A stretch of DNA of 5,637 bases. Source: an uncultured Fusobacteriaceae bacterium. Its GTDB lineage: Bacteria; Fusobacteriota; Fusobacteriia; Fusobacteriales; Fusobacteriaceae. Both the position numbers and the translations under genes were made by a program. The stretch lies in contig CAMTJB010000085.1 of NCBI GenBank assembly GCA_947072715.1, forward strand, positions 1 through 5,637. The letters are read 5' to 3'. Every line of letters starts with the position of its first letter. Positions within the stretch are counted from its first letter, which is position 1. Under the pieces are notes generated by a model, which was not told the DNA's origin, did no database searches, and saw only the letters and a program-made list of their open reading frames with translations. Positions 1 to 5,637 of the stretch are shown piece after piece.

Positions 1-38
1 ATTAAAAACATAAAAAAAATAACAAAGAACTTTTTCAT
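1..38 (-). CDS. start of a further exported protein, cut by the left window edge
   Basis: An ATG at 38-36 opens a frame that runs off the window after 12 complete codons: MKKFFVIFFMFL. Two Lys followed by an unbroken hydrophobic run is a typical signal peptide or membrane anchor start. AGAGGGG (50-44) lies 5 nt upstream as a ribosome binding site. The sequence resembles the visible signal peptide of the binding protein at the other end of the window (IFVSVLMFLMSILTFA), so a second binding protein is possible, but signal peptides converge and the mature part is not visible. It lies 113 bp after the small protein gene on the same strand with no convincing terminator between, so it may belong to the same operon. 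Confidence 0.65.
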   Translation of the reverse strand, partial: MKKFFVIFFMFL

Positions 39-43
39 AATAT

Positions 44-50
44 CCCCTCT
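44..50 (-). promoter_or_regulatory. ribosome binding site of the left-edge gene
   Basis: AGAGGGG (50-44), containing GAGG, stands 5 nt before the ATG at 38. It is the main evidence that this short edge fragment is a real gene start. It is weaker than the AAGGAGG of the ATPase gene. Confidence 0.55.
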
Positions 51-151
51 ATTAAAATTTTATTAACATTTAAGTTAAAACTCTCTTAATAAATATACGA
101 ATGAATATTCTAAGTTCCTTGTTACTTTTTTATTCTAATTTTAATCTTTTA

Positions 152-583
152 TTAAATTTCTAGTTTAGCTTCAGTTGATACGACAGGCTCCTCTGGCGCA
201 GCATACTCCTCTTCAACTTCTATCTTTTCATAAGAGATCCAATCTTTTCCAACATTTATAAATTTAGATAAATCTAAAATTGCTTCTTTCCCTAAAATTG
301 TTTTAAATTCACCTTTAATCTCTTTCTTTTCTCCATCAACTTTATAAGTCAGAATAAAATTATGATTACTTCCTTTTACCACTGCAAAATTCTTTTTACC
401 CTTTTTTACTTTTATAATTTTTTTATTCCCGTCCATAGTTATTTGAAACTCTTTAATAGGTGTAAAACCTTCCATTTCATAATTTGTTACATAAACATTA
501 TGACCTTTTCCTGTTTTATAAAGAAATATTGATACCCCTATAAAAAATATAAATACGCAAAGAATGCTAATTACTCTTTTCAT
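152..583 (-). CDS. small single-pass membrane-anchored protein of unknown function, last gene of the transporter cluster
   Basis: A 143-residue protein with an N-terminal signal anchor (hydrophobic 4-22 after MKR, followed by YKTGKG) and a presumed periplasmic remainder. The Cys10 context (SILC, inside the hydrophobic core) is not a lipobox and no AXA-type cleavage site is evident, so it probably stays anchored. The body (30-120) alternates short strand-like stretches with Lys-rich turns (53-64), suggesting a small beta domain. The tail (121-143) is acidic and Pro-rich: EVEEEYAAPEEP and onward. It overlaps the second permease by 1 bp (TAATG) with AAGGGG about 10 nt upstream, so it is coupled to the transporter and may be an accessory or assembly subunit. 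From memory it resembles a small DUF family (possibly DUF6672) found beside these transporters in Fusobacteriota; that assignment is tentative. No catalytic motif is visible. Confidence 0.8.
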   Translation of the reverse strand: MKRVISILCVFIFFIGVSIFLYKTGKGHNVYVTNYEMEGFTPIKEFQITMDGNKKIIKVKKGKKNFAVVKGSNHNFILTYKVDGEKKEIKGEFKTILGKEAILDLSKFINVGKDWISYEKIEVEEEYAAPEEPVVSTEAKLEI

Positions 584-1695
584 TAAATTCTCACCCCTTG
601 CTTTTTACTCAATTGCTCTTCTAAATTTTTCTTTCTGTCTGCCTCAATCTCTTTTTCTCTCTTCCATTGATGTAAAACCAGTGCAATTGCTATTATTCCA
701 TAAGAGATAAACACTCTAAAAAATTCACCTATTTGAGCAGAGCCAACTAATTCTTTTCCTGCTTTTGGAGATATTAGAAATAATAAGTGGAATAGTAAAA
801 CTCCTGTTAAAGCATTAGGTATTGTTGCTTTATAAACTGTAGCTCCACCTATTAAAATAGCCGCTATTGAAAACATTCCTATTTGTTCGTGAGAGTTATA
901 TGTATTTAAAGTCCCTACATTTTGTAAGTATATAATTTGTCCTATACCAGCAAGAACTGTGGAAAGAACTATAGCTATAATTCTTGTTCTATCTACGTTA
1001 ACACCTGATGATTTTGCAACCTCCATATCTTGTCCTATTGCTCTCATATCTTGTCCAAGCTTTGTTTTTCTAAACCAAACTATAAATAAGCATATTAAAA
1101 CTATTAAAAGTATTGTTGTACAAGGTATATTATACTGCCCTATATTAAAACTCCAGTTATTATCCAGTTGCATTCTAATACCTTTTAAATCTATGGCATT
1201 TCTTATTCCATAACCTCTTGAAAGTAAAATACTTTTATTTGATATAGGAATAAATCTTCCCATTCCATAAAGTACAAAAAGTTGATAAACTCCATTTATA
1301 AATAAACCTAAAATCATAGATGTTATCATCTCTCTACCTTTAGCTCTATTTAAAACAACTCCTCCTACAACCCCTAATAAAGCTGCTAAAGGAACAGATA
1401 TAATCATTGCTAAAAAGATTCCTTGAATCCCTAATATATTCCAATCAGTTATAAGTATAAGTGCAATTTGTCCACCCATAGCTCCCAATATAATTCCAAA
1501 ATTTAATCCCATTCCAGCTATTATTGGAATAAGTAGTGATAATACTAAAAATAGATTTCTAGACAGTCTCCCAATCATCTCTTGAAGTAGATCTTTAGGT
1601 GCTATTTTTGAAATTGGAAGAAAAATAGCTATAATTACAATCATCATTATTGGAACAACATTATTTATTGCAAACTTTTTTATTTTATCATTCAT
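583..1695 (-). CDS. ABC transporter permease, BPD_transp_2 family (second of two)
   Basis: Inner-membrane partner of the preceding permease and its distant paralogue, 370 residues. It shares GLNFG (63-67), a coupling loop with GQDMRAIGQDMEVAKSSGV (214-232) and IAAILIGGATV (277-287), at nearly the same positions as in the first permease. Hydrophobic segments lie near 12-28, 48-82, 90-115, 123-143, 192-208, 236-256, 275-286, 292-309 and 328-342. It differs by a longer extracytoplasmic stretch around 150-190 and by a strongly charged C-terminal tail (344-370, many Lys, Glu and Arg) of about 25 residues that may be helical in the cytoplasm. It starts 2 bp after the previous stop, and AAGGGAGG (1710-1703), located within the end of the first permease gene, sits 7 nt before the ATG. 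Its stop shares one base with the next start (TAATG). Confidence 0.93.
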   Translation of the reverse strand: MNDKIKKFAINNVVPIMMIVIIAIFLPISKIAPKDLLQEMIGRLSRNLFLVLSLLIPIIAGMGLNFGIILGAMGGQIALILITDWNILGIQGIFLAMIISVPLAALLGVVGGVVLNRAKGREMITSMILGLFINGVYQLFVLYGMGRFIPISNKSILLSRGYGIRNAIDLKGIRMQLDNNWSFNIGQYNIPCTTILLIVLICLFIVWFRKTKLGQDMRAIGQDMEVAKSSGVNVDRTRIIAIVLSTVLAGIGQIIYLQNVGTLNTYNSHEQIGMFSIAAILIGGATVYKATIPNALTGVLLFHLLFLISPKAGKELVGSAQIGEFFRVFISYGIIAIALVLHQWKREKEIEADRKKNLEEQLSKKQGVRI

Positions 1696-1697
1696 AA

Positions 1698-2723
1698 CTA
1701 TGCCTCCCTTCTTGTTAATGCGTATAATATCATTCCGTTAGAAACAATTATTCTTATTGTTTCTGACATGTCTGTTTTTATTAAACCATTTATTACACTT
1801 GGAGTCATAGTTAATATTCCTTGAAATAAAAATGTTCCTACAATAACATTTAAAACTGTTACTTTCTTTACTGATGCTCCACCTATTAAGATAGCTGCAA
1901 TAGCTGGGAATGCCATATTAAATGGTGCTAAATATAATTGAATAAATCCAAAACTTTGTTGATAAACAATAATTCCTACTCCTGCTATAACAGTCGATAA
2001 TATTACTGATTTTATTCTAAGTTTATCAATATCTACTCCTGTAGCTTGAGCAAACTTATTATTAAGACCTACTGCCTTCATTGCAAGTCCTGTTCTTGTT
2101 TTAAAAAATAGAGTAATTAAAAATGCTATTAAAGCAAAGAATAATATCTCTCCCACTGGTATCGTTAATGACTCTAATCCTAAAACCTTATTAAAAGCTT
2201 TAAACCAGTATTTTTCTACAGATATTGTTGTTCTAAGCCCCTCTCCACCATAAGCCCAAATCATATCTGGAGATTTAAATGGTAATATTAACCACATAAT
2301 ACACATAATAGCTACTGATGAGAATCCGATATATGTTGCAATCATCATCTCTCCACCTTTAACTTTGTTTAGTATTTTTCCATAACTCCATCCAAAAATT
2401 ACTGAAAAAGGTATTGATAGTAGAATTGCTGCTATAAAACCTGCAAATCCTGTATAACCTAATTCTAAGCTTATTACAGCTCCTAATAATCCAGCCTCAA
2501 CTCCTAGTGGCATTCCAAAGTTAAGCCCTGTTCCTGACTGAATCATAGGCATTAGAGACAATACTAATAGAGCATTCATTCCAAATCTTATAACTGTATC
2601 ACTAAATGATGTTTTTACATCTACTCCAACAAATGGAGCTACTATATAAAGTGATACTAAAAATAATCCTATAATTATTCTTGGCCACCCTGCATTTTCT
2701 ATAAACTTCTGTACTTTATTCAT
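1698..2723 (-). CDS. ABC transporter permease, BPD_transp_2 family (first of two)
   Basis: Inner-membrane channel subunit, 341 residues, with about eight to ten hydrophobic segments; clear ones lie near residues 15-33, 93-113, 126-148, 191-208, 238-257, 289-305 and 323-337. Family landmarks are GLNFGMPLG (66-74) early in the protein, the cytoplasmic coupling-loop region TRTGLAMKAVGLNNKFAQATGV (read as 209-230, with key residues G212, G219, N221 and G229), and IAAILIGGASV (275-285) late. These match the ribose/nucleoside/branched-chain amino-acid type of importer permease rather than the MalF type. The ATG at 2723 lies within the end of the ATPase gene, an 8-bp overlap that implies translational coupling; upstream AAGGCGG is only a moderate ribosome binding site. 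It likely pairs with the second permease as a heterodimer. Confidence 0.93.
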   Translation of the reverse strand: MNKVQKFIENAGWPRIIIGLFLVSLYIVAPFVGVDVKTSFSDTVIRFGMNALLVLSLMPMIQSGTGLNFGMPLGVEAGLLGAVISLELGYTGFAGFIAAILLSIPFSVIFGWSYGKILNKVKGGEMMIATYIGFSSVAIMCIMWLILPFKSPDMIWAYGGEGLRTTISVEKYWFKAFNKVLGLESLTIPVGEILFFALIAFLITLFFKTRTGLAMKAVGLNNKFAQATGVDIDKLRIKSVILSTVIAGVGIIVYQQSFGFIQLYLAPFNMAFPAIAAILIGGASVKKVTVLNVIVGTFLFQGILTMTPSVINGLIKTDMSETIRIIVSNGMILYALTRREA

Positions 2724-4305
2724 TTGACACCGCCTTAGATACTCCTACCATTAATTTTCCAAACTCTACTAAATCTGCATCTGGACTTAATATCCCTGCG
2801 ATCTCTCCTTCATTTACAATAGCAATTCTATCACATACTGATCTTAACTCTTCAATCTCTGAAGATGTTACAATAATCGTTGTTCCTAATTGCTCATTAA
2901 ACTCTTTTAGTGTATCTAAAACTAATTTTTTAGCTCCAACATCAATACCCCTTGTTGGTTCCGATACAAAAAGTATATCTGGATTAAATGTAAAAGCTTT
3001 TGCCATACAAACCTTTTGTTGATTTCCTCCACTTAACTCTCCAACTGATTGAGTTCCATCTACACATCTAATTTCTAATTTTTTTATATATTTTTCAGAG
3101 TTTTCTTTTACTTCAGCTTTATTTAAAAGACTAATTCCTAGAAAATTCTTTTTAAAAAACTTATTTTGAACCTGCATAGCTGCATAAGCAATATTTTCTT
3201 CAATACTTTCTTCAAGTAGTAGTCCTACACCTTTTCTATCTTCTGAAACAAAGAACAGTCCTTTTTCTAATAGATTAATAGGTTTTGTTATATCTAATTT
3301 TTCATTATTATATTTAACCTCTCCACCTGCTGGATAAAGAGCCATAATTCCATTAGCTACTCCTAATTTTCCCTGTCCTGCCATTCCACCTAAACCTAAA
3401 ATTTCACCTTTTTTTATTTTTAGATTTATATCTCTTACAAATTCACCTGGCATATCTACCCAAAGGTTTTTTATATCAAGTATGATTTCATCACTACTAT
3501 TTTTTACTCTTATCTCAGCTGATGAATCCATTTTTCTTCCAATCATCCATTCTGTTATTTGATTAACATCTGTTTTTGCTGTTTCAATTTCATTAATTAA
3601 TAATCCATCCCTTAAAACAACAACTCTATCACATACATTCATTATTTCATCTAATCTATGAGTTATAAAAAGTATAGATATCCCTTGTTTTGCAAGCTTT
3701 CTCATAGTTTCTAATAAAATTTCTGCTTCAGCCTCTGTTAAAACTGCTGTAGGCTCATCTAAAACTAAAAGCTTTGTCTTATCTCTTGCTATCTCTCTGG
3801 CTATCTCAGTAAACTGTTTATGAGCAACTGGCATATCATGAACAAATATTTTTTGGTCTATATCTACACCTAGATGATCTATTGCTATTTTAGATATTTC
3901 AGCCATAGCATCAAAATTTACTCTTTTGACTCTATCTCCAAAAAACAATTCTAGCATACTTGAATTTGTCTTTTCTTTATTCAGTAATATATTTTCACTT
4001 GCGTTAAATCCAGGTATCAAAGAAAATTCCTGATGAACCATTCCAATTCCTACTTCTAGTGCATCAAAGGGTGATTTAAAGTCTGTTTCAACTCCATTAA
4101 AAATTATCTTTCCACCGTATCCACCTGTTTCTGAAATAACAGGCATTCCAAAGATAGCTTTCATTAAAGTTGATTTTCCTGCTCCGTTTTCTCCAACCAG
4201 ACCAATTATTTCTCCTACTTTAATATCTAGATTTATATCTTTTAAAACTTGGTTCTCTCCAAAAGATTTAGATAAATTTTCTATTTTTAATAATATATCG
4301 TTCAA
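2716..4305 (-). CDS. ABC importer ATP-binding protein, tandem-domain RbsA/MglA type
   Basis: Cytoplasmic ATPase that powers the importer formed with the two downstream permeases. It is 529 residues with two nucleotide-binding domains, the normal layout of sugar and nucleoside importers of this class. Domain 1 has an intact Walker A GENGAGKST (38-46), Q-loop Gln92, Walker B LLVLDEP (179-185) and switch His216, but its signature is MPVAHKQ (158-164) instead of LSGGQ. Domain 2 has LSGGNQQK (424-431) and the family's SEDRKGVGL (354-362). Its Walker A is GMAGQGKLG (307-315), lacking the Ser/Thr after Lys313; its Walker B is ILFVSEP with Ser448 in place of Asp; and SS (481-482) stands where the switch His would be. 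Only the site made by domain 1 plus the domain 2 signature is therefore canonical. The start is TTG with a strong ribosome binding site. The stop overlaps the next gene by 8 bp (ATGAATAA). Substrate not determinable. Confidence 0.95.
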   Translation of the reverse strand: MNDILLKIENLSKSFGENQVLKDINLDIKVGEIIGLVGENGAGKSTLMKAIFGMPVISETGGYGGKIIFNGVETDFKSPFDALEVGIGMVHQEFSLIPGFNASENILLNKEKTNSSMLELFFGDRVKRVNFDAMAEISKIAIDHLGVDIDQKIFVHDMPVAHKQFTEIAREIARDKTKLLVLDEPTAVLTEAEAEILLETMRKLAKQGISILFITHRLDEIMNVCDRVVVLRDGLLINEIETAKTDVNQITEWMIGRKMDSSAEIRVKNSSDEIILDIKNLWVDMPGEFVRDINLKIKKGEILGLGGMAGQGKLGVANGIMALYPAGGEVKYNNEKLDITKPINLLEKGLFFVSEDRKGVGLLLEESIEENIAYAAMQVQNKFFKKNFLGISLLNKAEVKENSEKYIKKLEIRCVDGTQSVGELSGGNQQKVCMAKAFTFNPDILFVSEPTRGIDVGAKKLVLDTLKEFNEQLGTTIIVTSSEIEELRSVCDRIAIVNEGEIAGILSPDADLVEFGKLMVGVSKAVSNE

Positions 4306-4313
4306 CTGCTGCT

Positions 4314-4320
4314 CCTCCTT
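4314..4320 (-). promoter_or_regulatory. ribosome binding site that sets a TTG start for the ABC ATPase
   Basis: AAGGAGG (4320-4314) is a full-strength Shine-Dalgarno followed by the 8-nt spacer AGCAGCAG and then TTG at 4305-4303. No ATG or GTG lies nearby in frame, and the encoded N-terminus (MNDILLKIENLSKSFG) is what this ATPase family has, so the TTG is well supported as the start. A strong site with a weak start codon may set a moderate rate of synthesis. Confidence 0.85.
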
Positions 4321-4418
4321 TTCAAAAGATATTTTAATACTAATATTAACTTTAATAATATTTATATCTATAATACTTTTTATGTCTTTCTCTTTATTTT
4401 TTATTTTTGTTTAAATTT

Positions 4419-4442
4419 AAGGAGGGGAACACGCCCCCCCTT
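4419..4442 (-). promoter_or_regulatory. intercistronic stem-loop after the binding-protein gene
   Basis: On the minus strand AAGGGGGGG (4442-4434) can pair with CCCCTCCTT (4427-4419) around the 6-nt loop CGTGTT, giving nine pairs. The single imperfect pair is a G-U wobble in minus-strand RNA but an A-C mismatch in plus-strand RNA, which fits the direction of transcription. It lies 24 bp past the binding-protein stop and is the only G/C-rich patch in an AT-rich spacer. The sequence after it (AAATTTAAAC) is not a clean T-run, so it looks like a leaky terminator or an mRNA-stabilising 3' hairpin rather than a full stop. Such hairpins after binding-protein genes are known to raise binding protein over membrane subunits; that role here is inferred. 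Confidence 0.65.
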
Positions 4443-4466
4443 TGTTGTAACTTTTTATTATTTTTA

Positions 4467-5637
4467 TTATTTTATGTTAAAATATTTTTTAGGTACTACT
4501 TCTTTAGTCATGTTTAAGTAACCTTTTCCAAATACATAAGTATCTTGATATAGTAAGAAGAAGTTATCTCTTTCTATCCCTTTGGAATCTTTTAACTTAC
4601 TTCCATTCCATCCAGCACCTGGAGTATTGTTTTCAAATGCTTTCATTACTGATTTAAAATCATCAACTTCTGTTTTTTCTGCAATAACATTTTTAGCATG
4701 TTCTACTAAAGCAATTACAGATGTAAAGTTATACGAGTAAGCCCATGTTCCCATTCTATTAGCTCCACCAGCTTTCGTTACTTCAGATTCAACTTTAGAT
4801 AAAATTTTTGGCCAATTACCTTTTTCAGAATCAGAGAATTTAATTCCTAAAGCCCCTGGATATCCCAGTGTAGGAGATGGTAAATCTGCCTCAACAAAGT
4901 ATCCACCTTGCTCTGCTATTCTTTTTAATAAAGGTTCTGTTTGAGCATCGTTAGTTGCAAAGAATGCTGTATCCTTACCATATTTTTTTAACCATGTTGG
5001 TACTTGTTCTAATATATATTGTTGAGCTCCTGCTACTCCTACATCACTTACTGGGTCAGGAACTGTCATTTCTATAAATTCCATTCCTAAATCTGCTGCT
5101 GCTTGTCTCATTATATCTCTTCTTTTTGATAATAATTCATAACTCATATGTCTTGGAAAAGATATATGCATGAATTTTTTTGCACCCATATCACGTGCTG
5201 CCTTAACTATTAAATATCCTCTTGCTAAACTATCAGGATTTGTTACTAAATCTGAAACCTCAGCTATCATCTCTGGATCTTCATGAGGAGCGTTAGCGAT
5301 AAGAATTATATCACTTCTTTTTTCTCTTATTTTTCTAAAAGCTTCAACTGTTCCTGGAACTGCTTCTCCTACTATAATTGCTTTCATCTTAGGATCGTTT
5401 GCAAGAGCAGTCATTTGAGATATTGTAGTTTCCATCTCTTGCATAAAGTTATCTGGATACGTCACATGGACAATCTCTCCGCCTTTACCTGCATCTCCAT
5501 ATTTTTTTATAACTTCTTCTGCACCACGAAGTGAATCTTCTGATTGAGAAACAGTACCTGTTACTACACCAATATGATACTCCCCTGCTGCAAAAGTTAA
5601 AATAGACATTAAAAACATTAATACACTAACAAAAATT
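4467..5637 (-). CDS. DUF3798-type periplasmic solute-binding protein, 5' end cut by window edge
   Basis: Likely the extracytoplasmic ligand-binding subunit of the ABC importer encoded next to it. The frame stays open to the right edge: upstream of the first in-window ATG (5618) it reads IFVSVL, and that ATG has no Shine-Dalgarno, so the true start (probably a few residues further, MKK-like) is outside. Counting from the 5618 Met, the signal peptide core ends near residues 8-11 (T-F-A/A-G) with a signal peptidase I-like site and no lipobox Cys, predicting a soluble periplasmic protein. The mature part looks like a type I periplasmic-binding fold: first strand IGVVTG (16-21), beta-alpha-beta around AIIVGEA (80-86) and IILIANAP (104-111), second lobe from KKFMHISF (147-154), and strand AFFATNDAQ (218-226). 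The C-terminus ends naturally at a TAA. Assignment to DUF3798 is by recognition of the sequence style and gene context; the ligand is unknown. An alternative is a divergent sugar- or BmpA-like nucleoside-binding protein. Confidence 0.85.
   Translation of the reverse strand, partial: IFVSVLMFLMSILTFAAGEYHIGVVTGTVSQSEDSLRGAEEVIKKYGDAGKGGEIVHVTYPDNFMQEMETTISQMTALANDPKMKAIIVGEAVPGTVEAFRKIREKRSDIILIANAPHEDPEMIAEVSDLVTNPDSLARGYLIVKAARDMGAKKFMHISFPRHMSYELLSKRRDIMRQAAADLGMEFIEMTVPDPVSDVGVAGAQQYILEQVPTWLKKYGKDTAFFATNDAQTEPLLKRIAEQGGYFVEADLPSPTLGYPGALGIKFSDSEKGNWPKILSKVESEVTKAGGANRMGTWAYSYNFTSVIALVEHAKNVIAEKTEVDDFKSVMKAFENNTPGAGWNGSKLKDSKGIERDNFFLLYQDTYVFGKGYLNMTKEVVPKKYFNIK

Noticed and set aside
85..114. 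Imperfect AT-rich inverted repeat (CTTA...AATAT / ATATT...TAAG) between the small gene and the left-edge gene, as a terminator or operator
   Set aside because: The stem is interrupted, nearly all A-T pairs, and not followed by a clean T-run on the minus strand; in such AT-rich DNA this is expected by chance. The nearby GAATATTC palindrome (103-110) is too short to call an operator.
401..407. In-frame slippery heptamer A-AAA-AAG in the small protein gene that could give -1 frameshifting
   Set aside because: It sits in a Lys-rich region where such runs are expected, no stimulatory hairpin or clear upstream ribosome-binding element was seen, and the shifted frame stops after one codon.
959..1213. 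Plus-strand open frame of 84 codons
   Set aside because: It lies wholly antisense within the second permease gene, has no ribosome binding site evidence and no recognisable protein features; it mirrors the codon composition of the real gene.
4342..4362. AATATTA / TAATATT inverted repeat in the spacer
   Set aside because: Seven A-T pairs only, weak, and common by chance at this base composition.
4361..4388. Possible internal promoter in the spacer (minus strand AAGACA, 16 bp, TATAAA)
   Set aside because: The -35 matches only 4 of 6 bases and -10-like hexamers are abundant in this AT-rich spacer; not supportable without transcript start data.
4419..4450. The hairpin read as a plus-strand terminator (its T-rich flank lies on that side)
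   Set aside because: No plus-strand gene exists upstream to terminate, and the wobble pair favours the minus-strand RNA.
5283..5534. Plus-strand open frame of 83 codons
   Set aside because: It is antisense to the binding-protein gene and its Ser/Phe/Tyr/Cys-rich composition is typical of a shadow frame.

Overview
The window is AT-rich (by eye roughly 30% G+C) and every gene lies on the minus strand, reading from right to left. It carries one transport operon. It encodes a secreted solute-binding protein without a lipobox cysteine, which fits a diderm with a periplasm. Strong Shine-Dalgarno sites, heavy AAA/ATA/TTA codon use and this particular gene set together suggest a member of Fusobacteriota (Fusobacterium, Cetobacterium, Ilyobacter or relatives). 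The taxonomic call is inference from sequence style and remembered gene order, not from a search.

Layout in transcription order: (1) a DUF3798-type periplasmic binding protein fills 5637-4467; its signal peptide runs off the right edge, so its true start is outside the window. (2) A 161-bp spacer (4466-4306) holds a strong G7/C-rich stem-loop at 4442-4419 and, just before the next gene, a strong ribosome binding site for a TTG start. (3) A tandem-domain ABC ATPase of the RbsA/MglA type (4305-2716) follows. (4, 5) Two paralogous inner-membrane permeases of the BPD_transp_2 type come next (2723-1698 and 1695-583). (6) A small membrane-anchored protein of unknown function (583-152) closes the tight cluster. 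(7) After a 113-bp AT-rich spacer, the first 12 codons of another exported protein (38-1) run off the left edge.

Genes 3 to 6 are packed with an 8-bp overlap, a 2-bp gap and a 1-bp overlap, so they are almost certainly co-transcribed and translationally coupled. Together with the binding protein they make a complete importer: the periplasmic protein captures the ligand, the two permeases form the channel and the single double-headed ATPase drives it. The substrate cannot be read from the sequence. The ATPase resembles those of sugar and nucleoside importers, but the binding protein belongs to a family of unknown function. The small last gene may be an accessory subunit.

The main points of interest are the uncharacterised ligand, the strongly asymmetric ATPase (one canonical and one degenerate ATP site), the spacer hairpin whose 3' arm is complementary to the ATPase ribosome binding site, the unknown small protein, and a further exported protein immediately downstream. 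No RNA genes, CRISPR arrays, insertion sequences or long repeats were seen.
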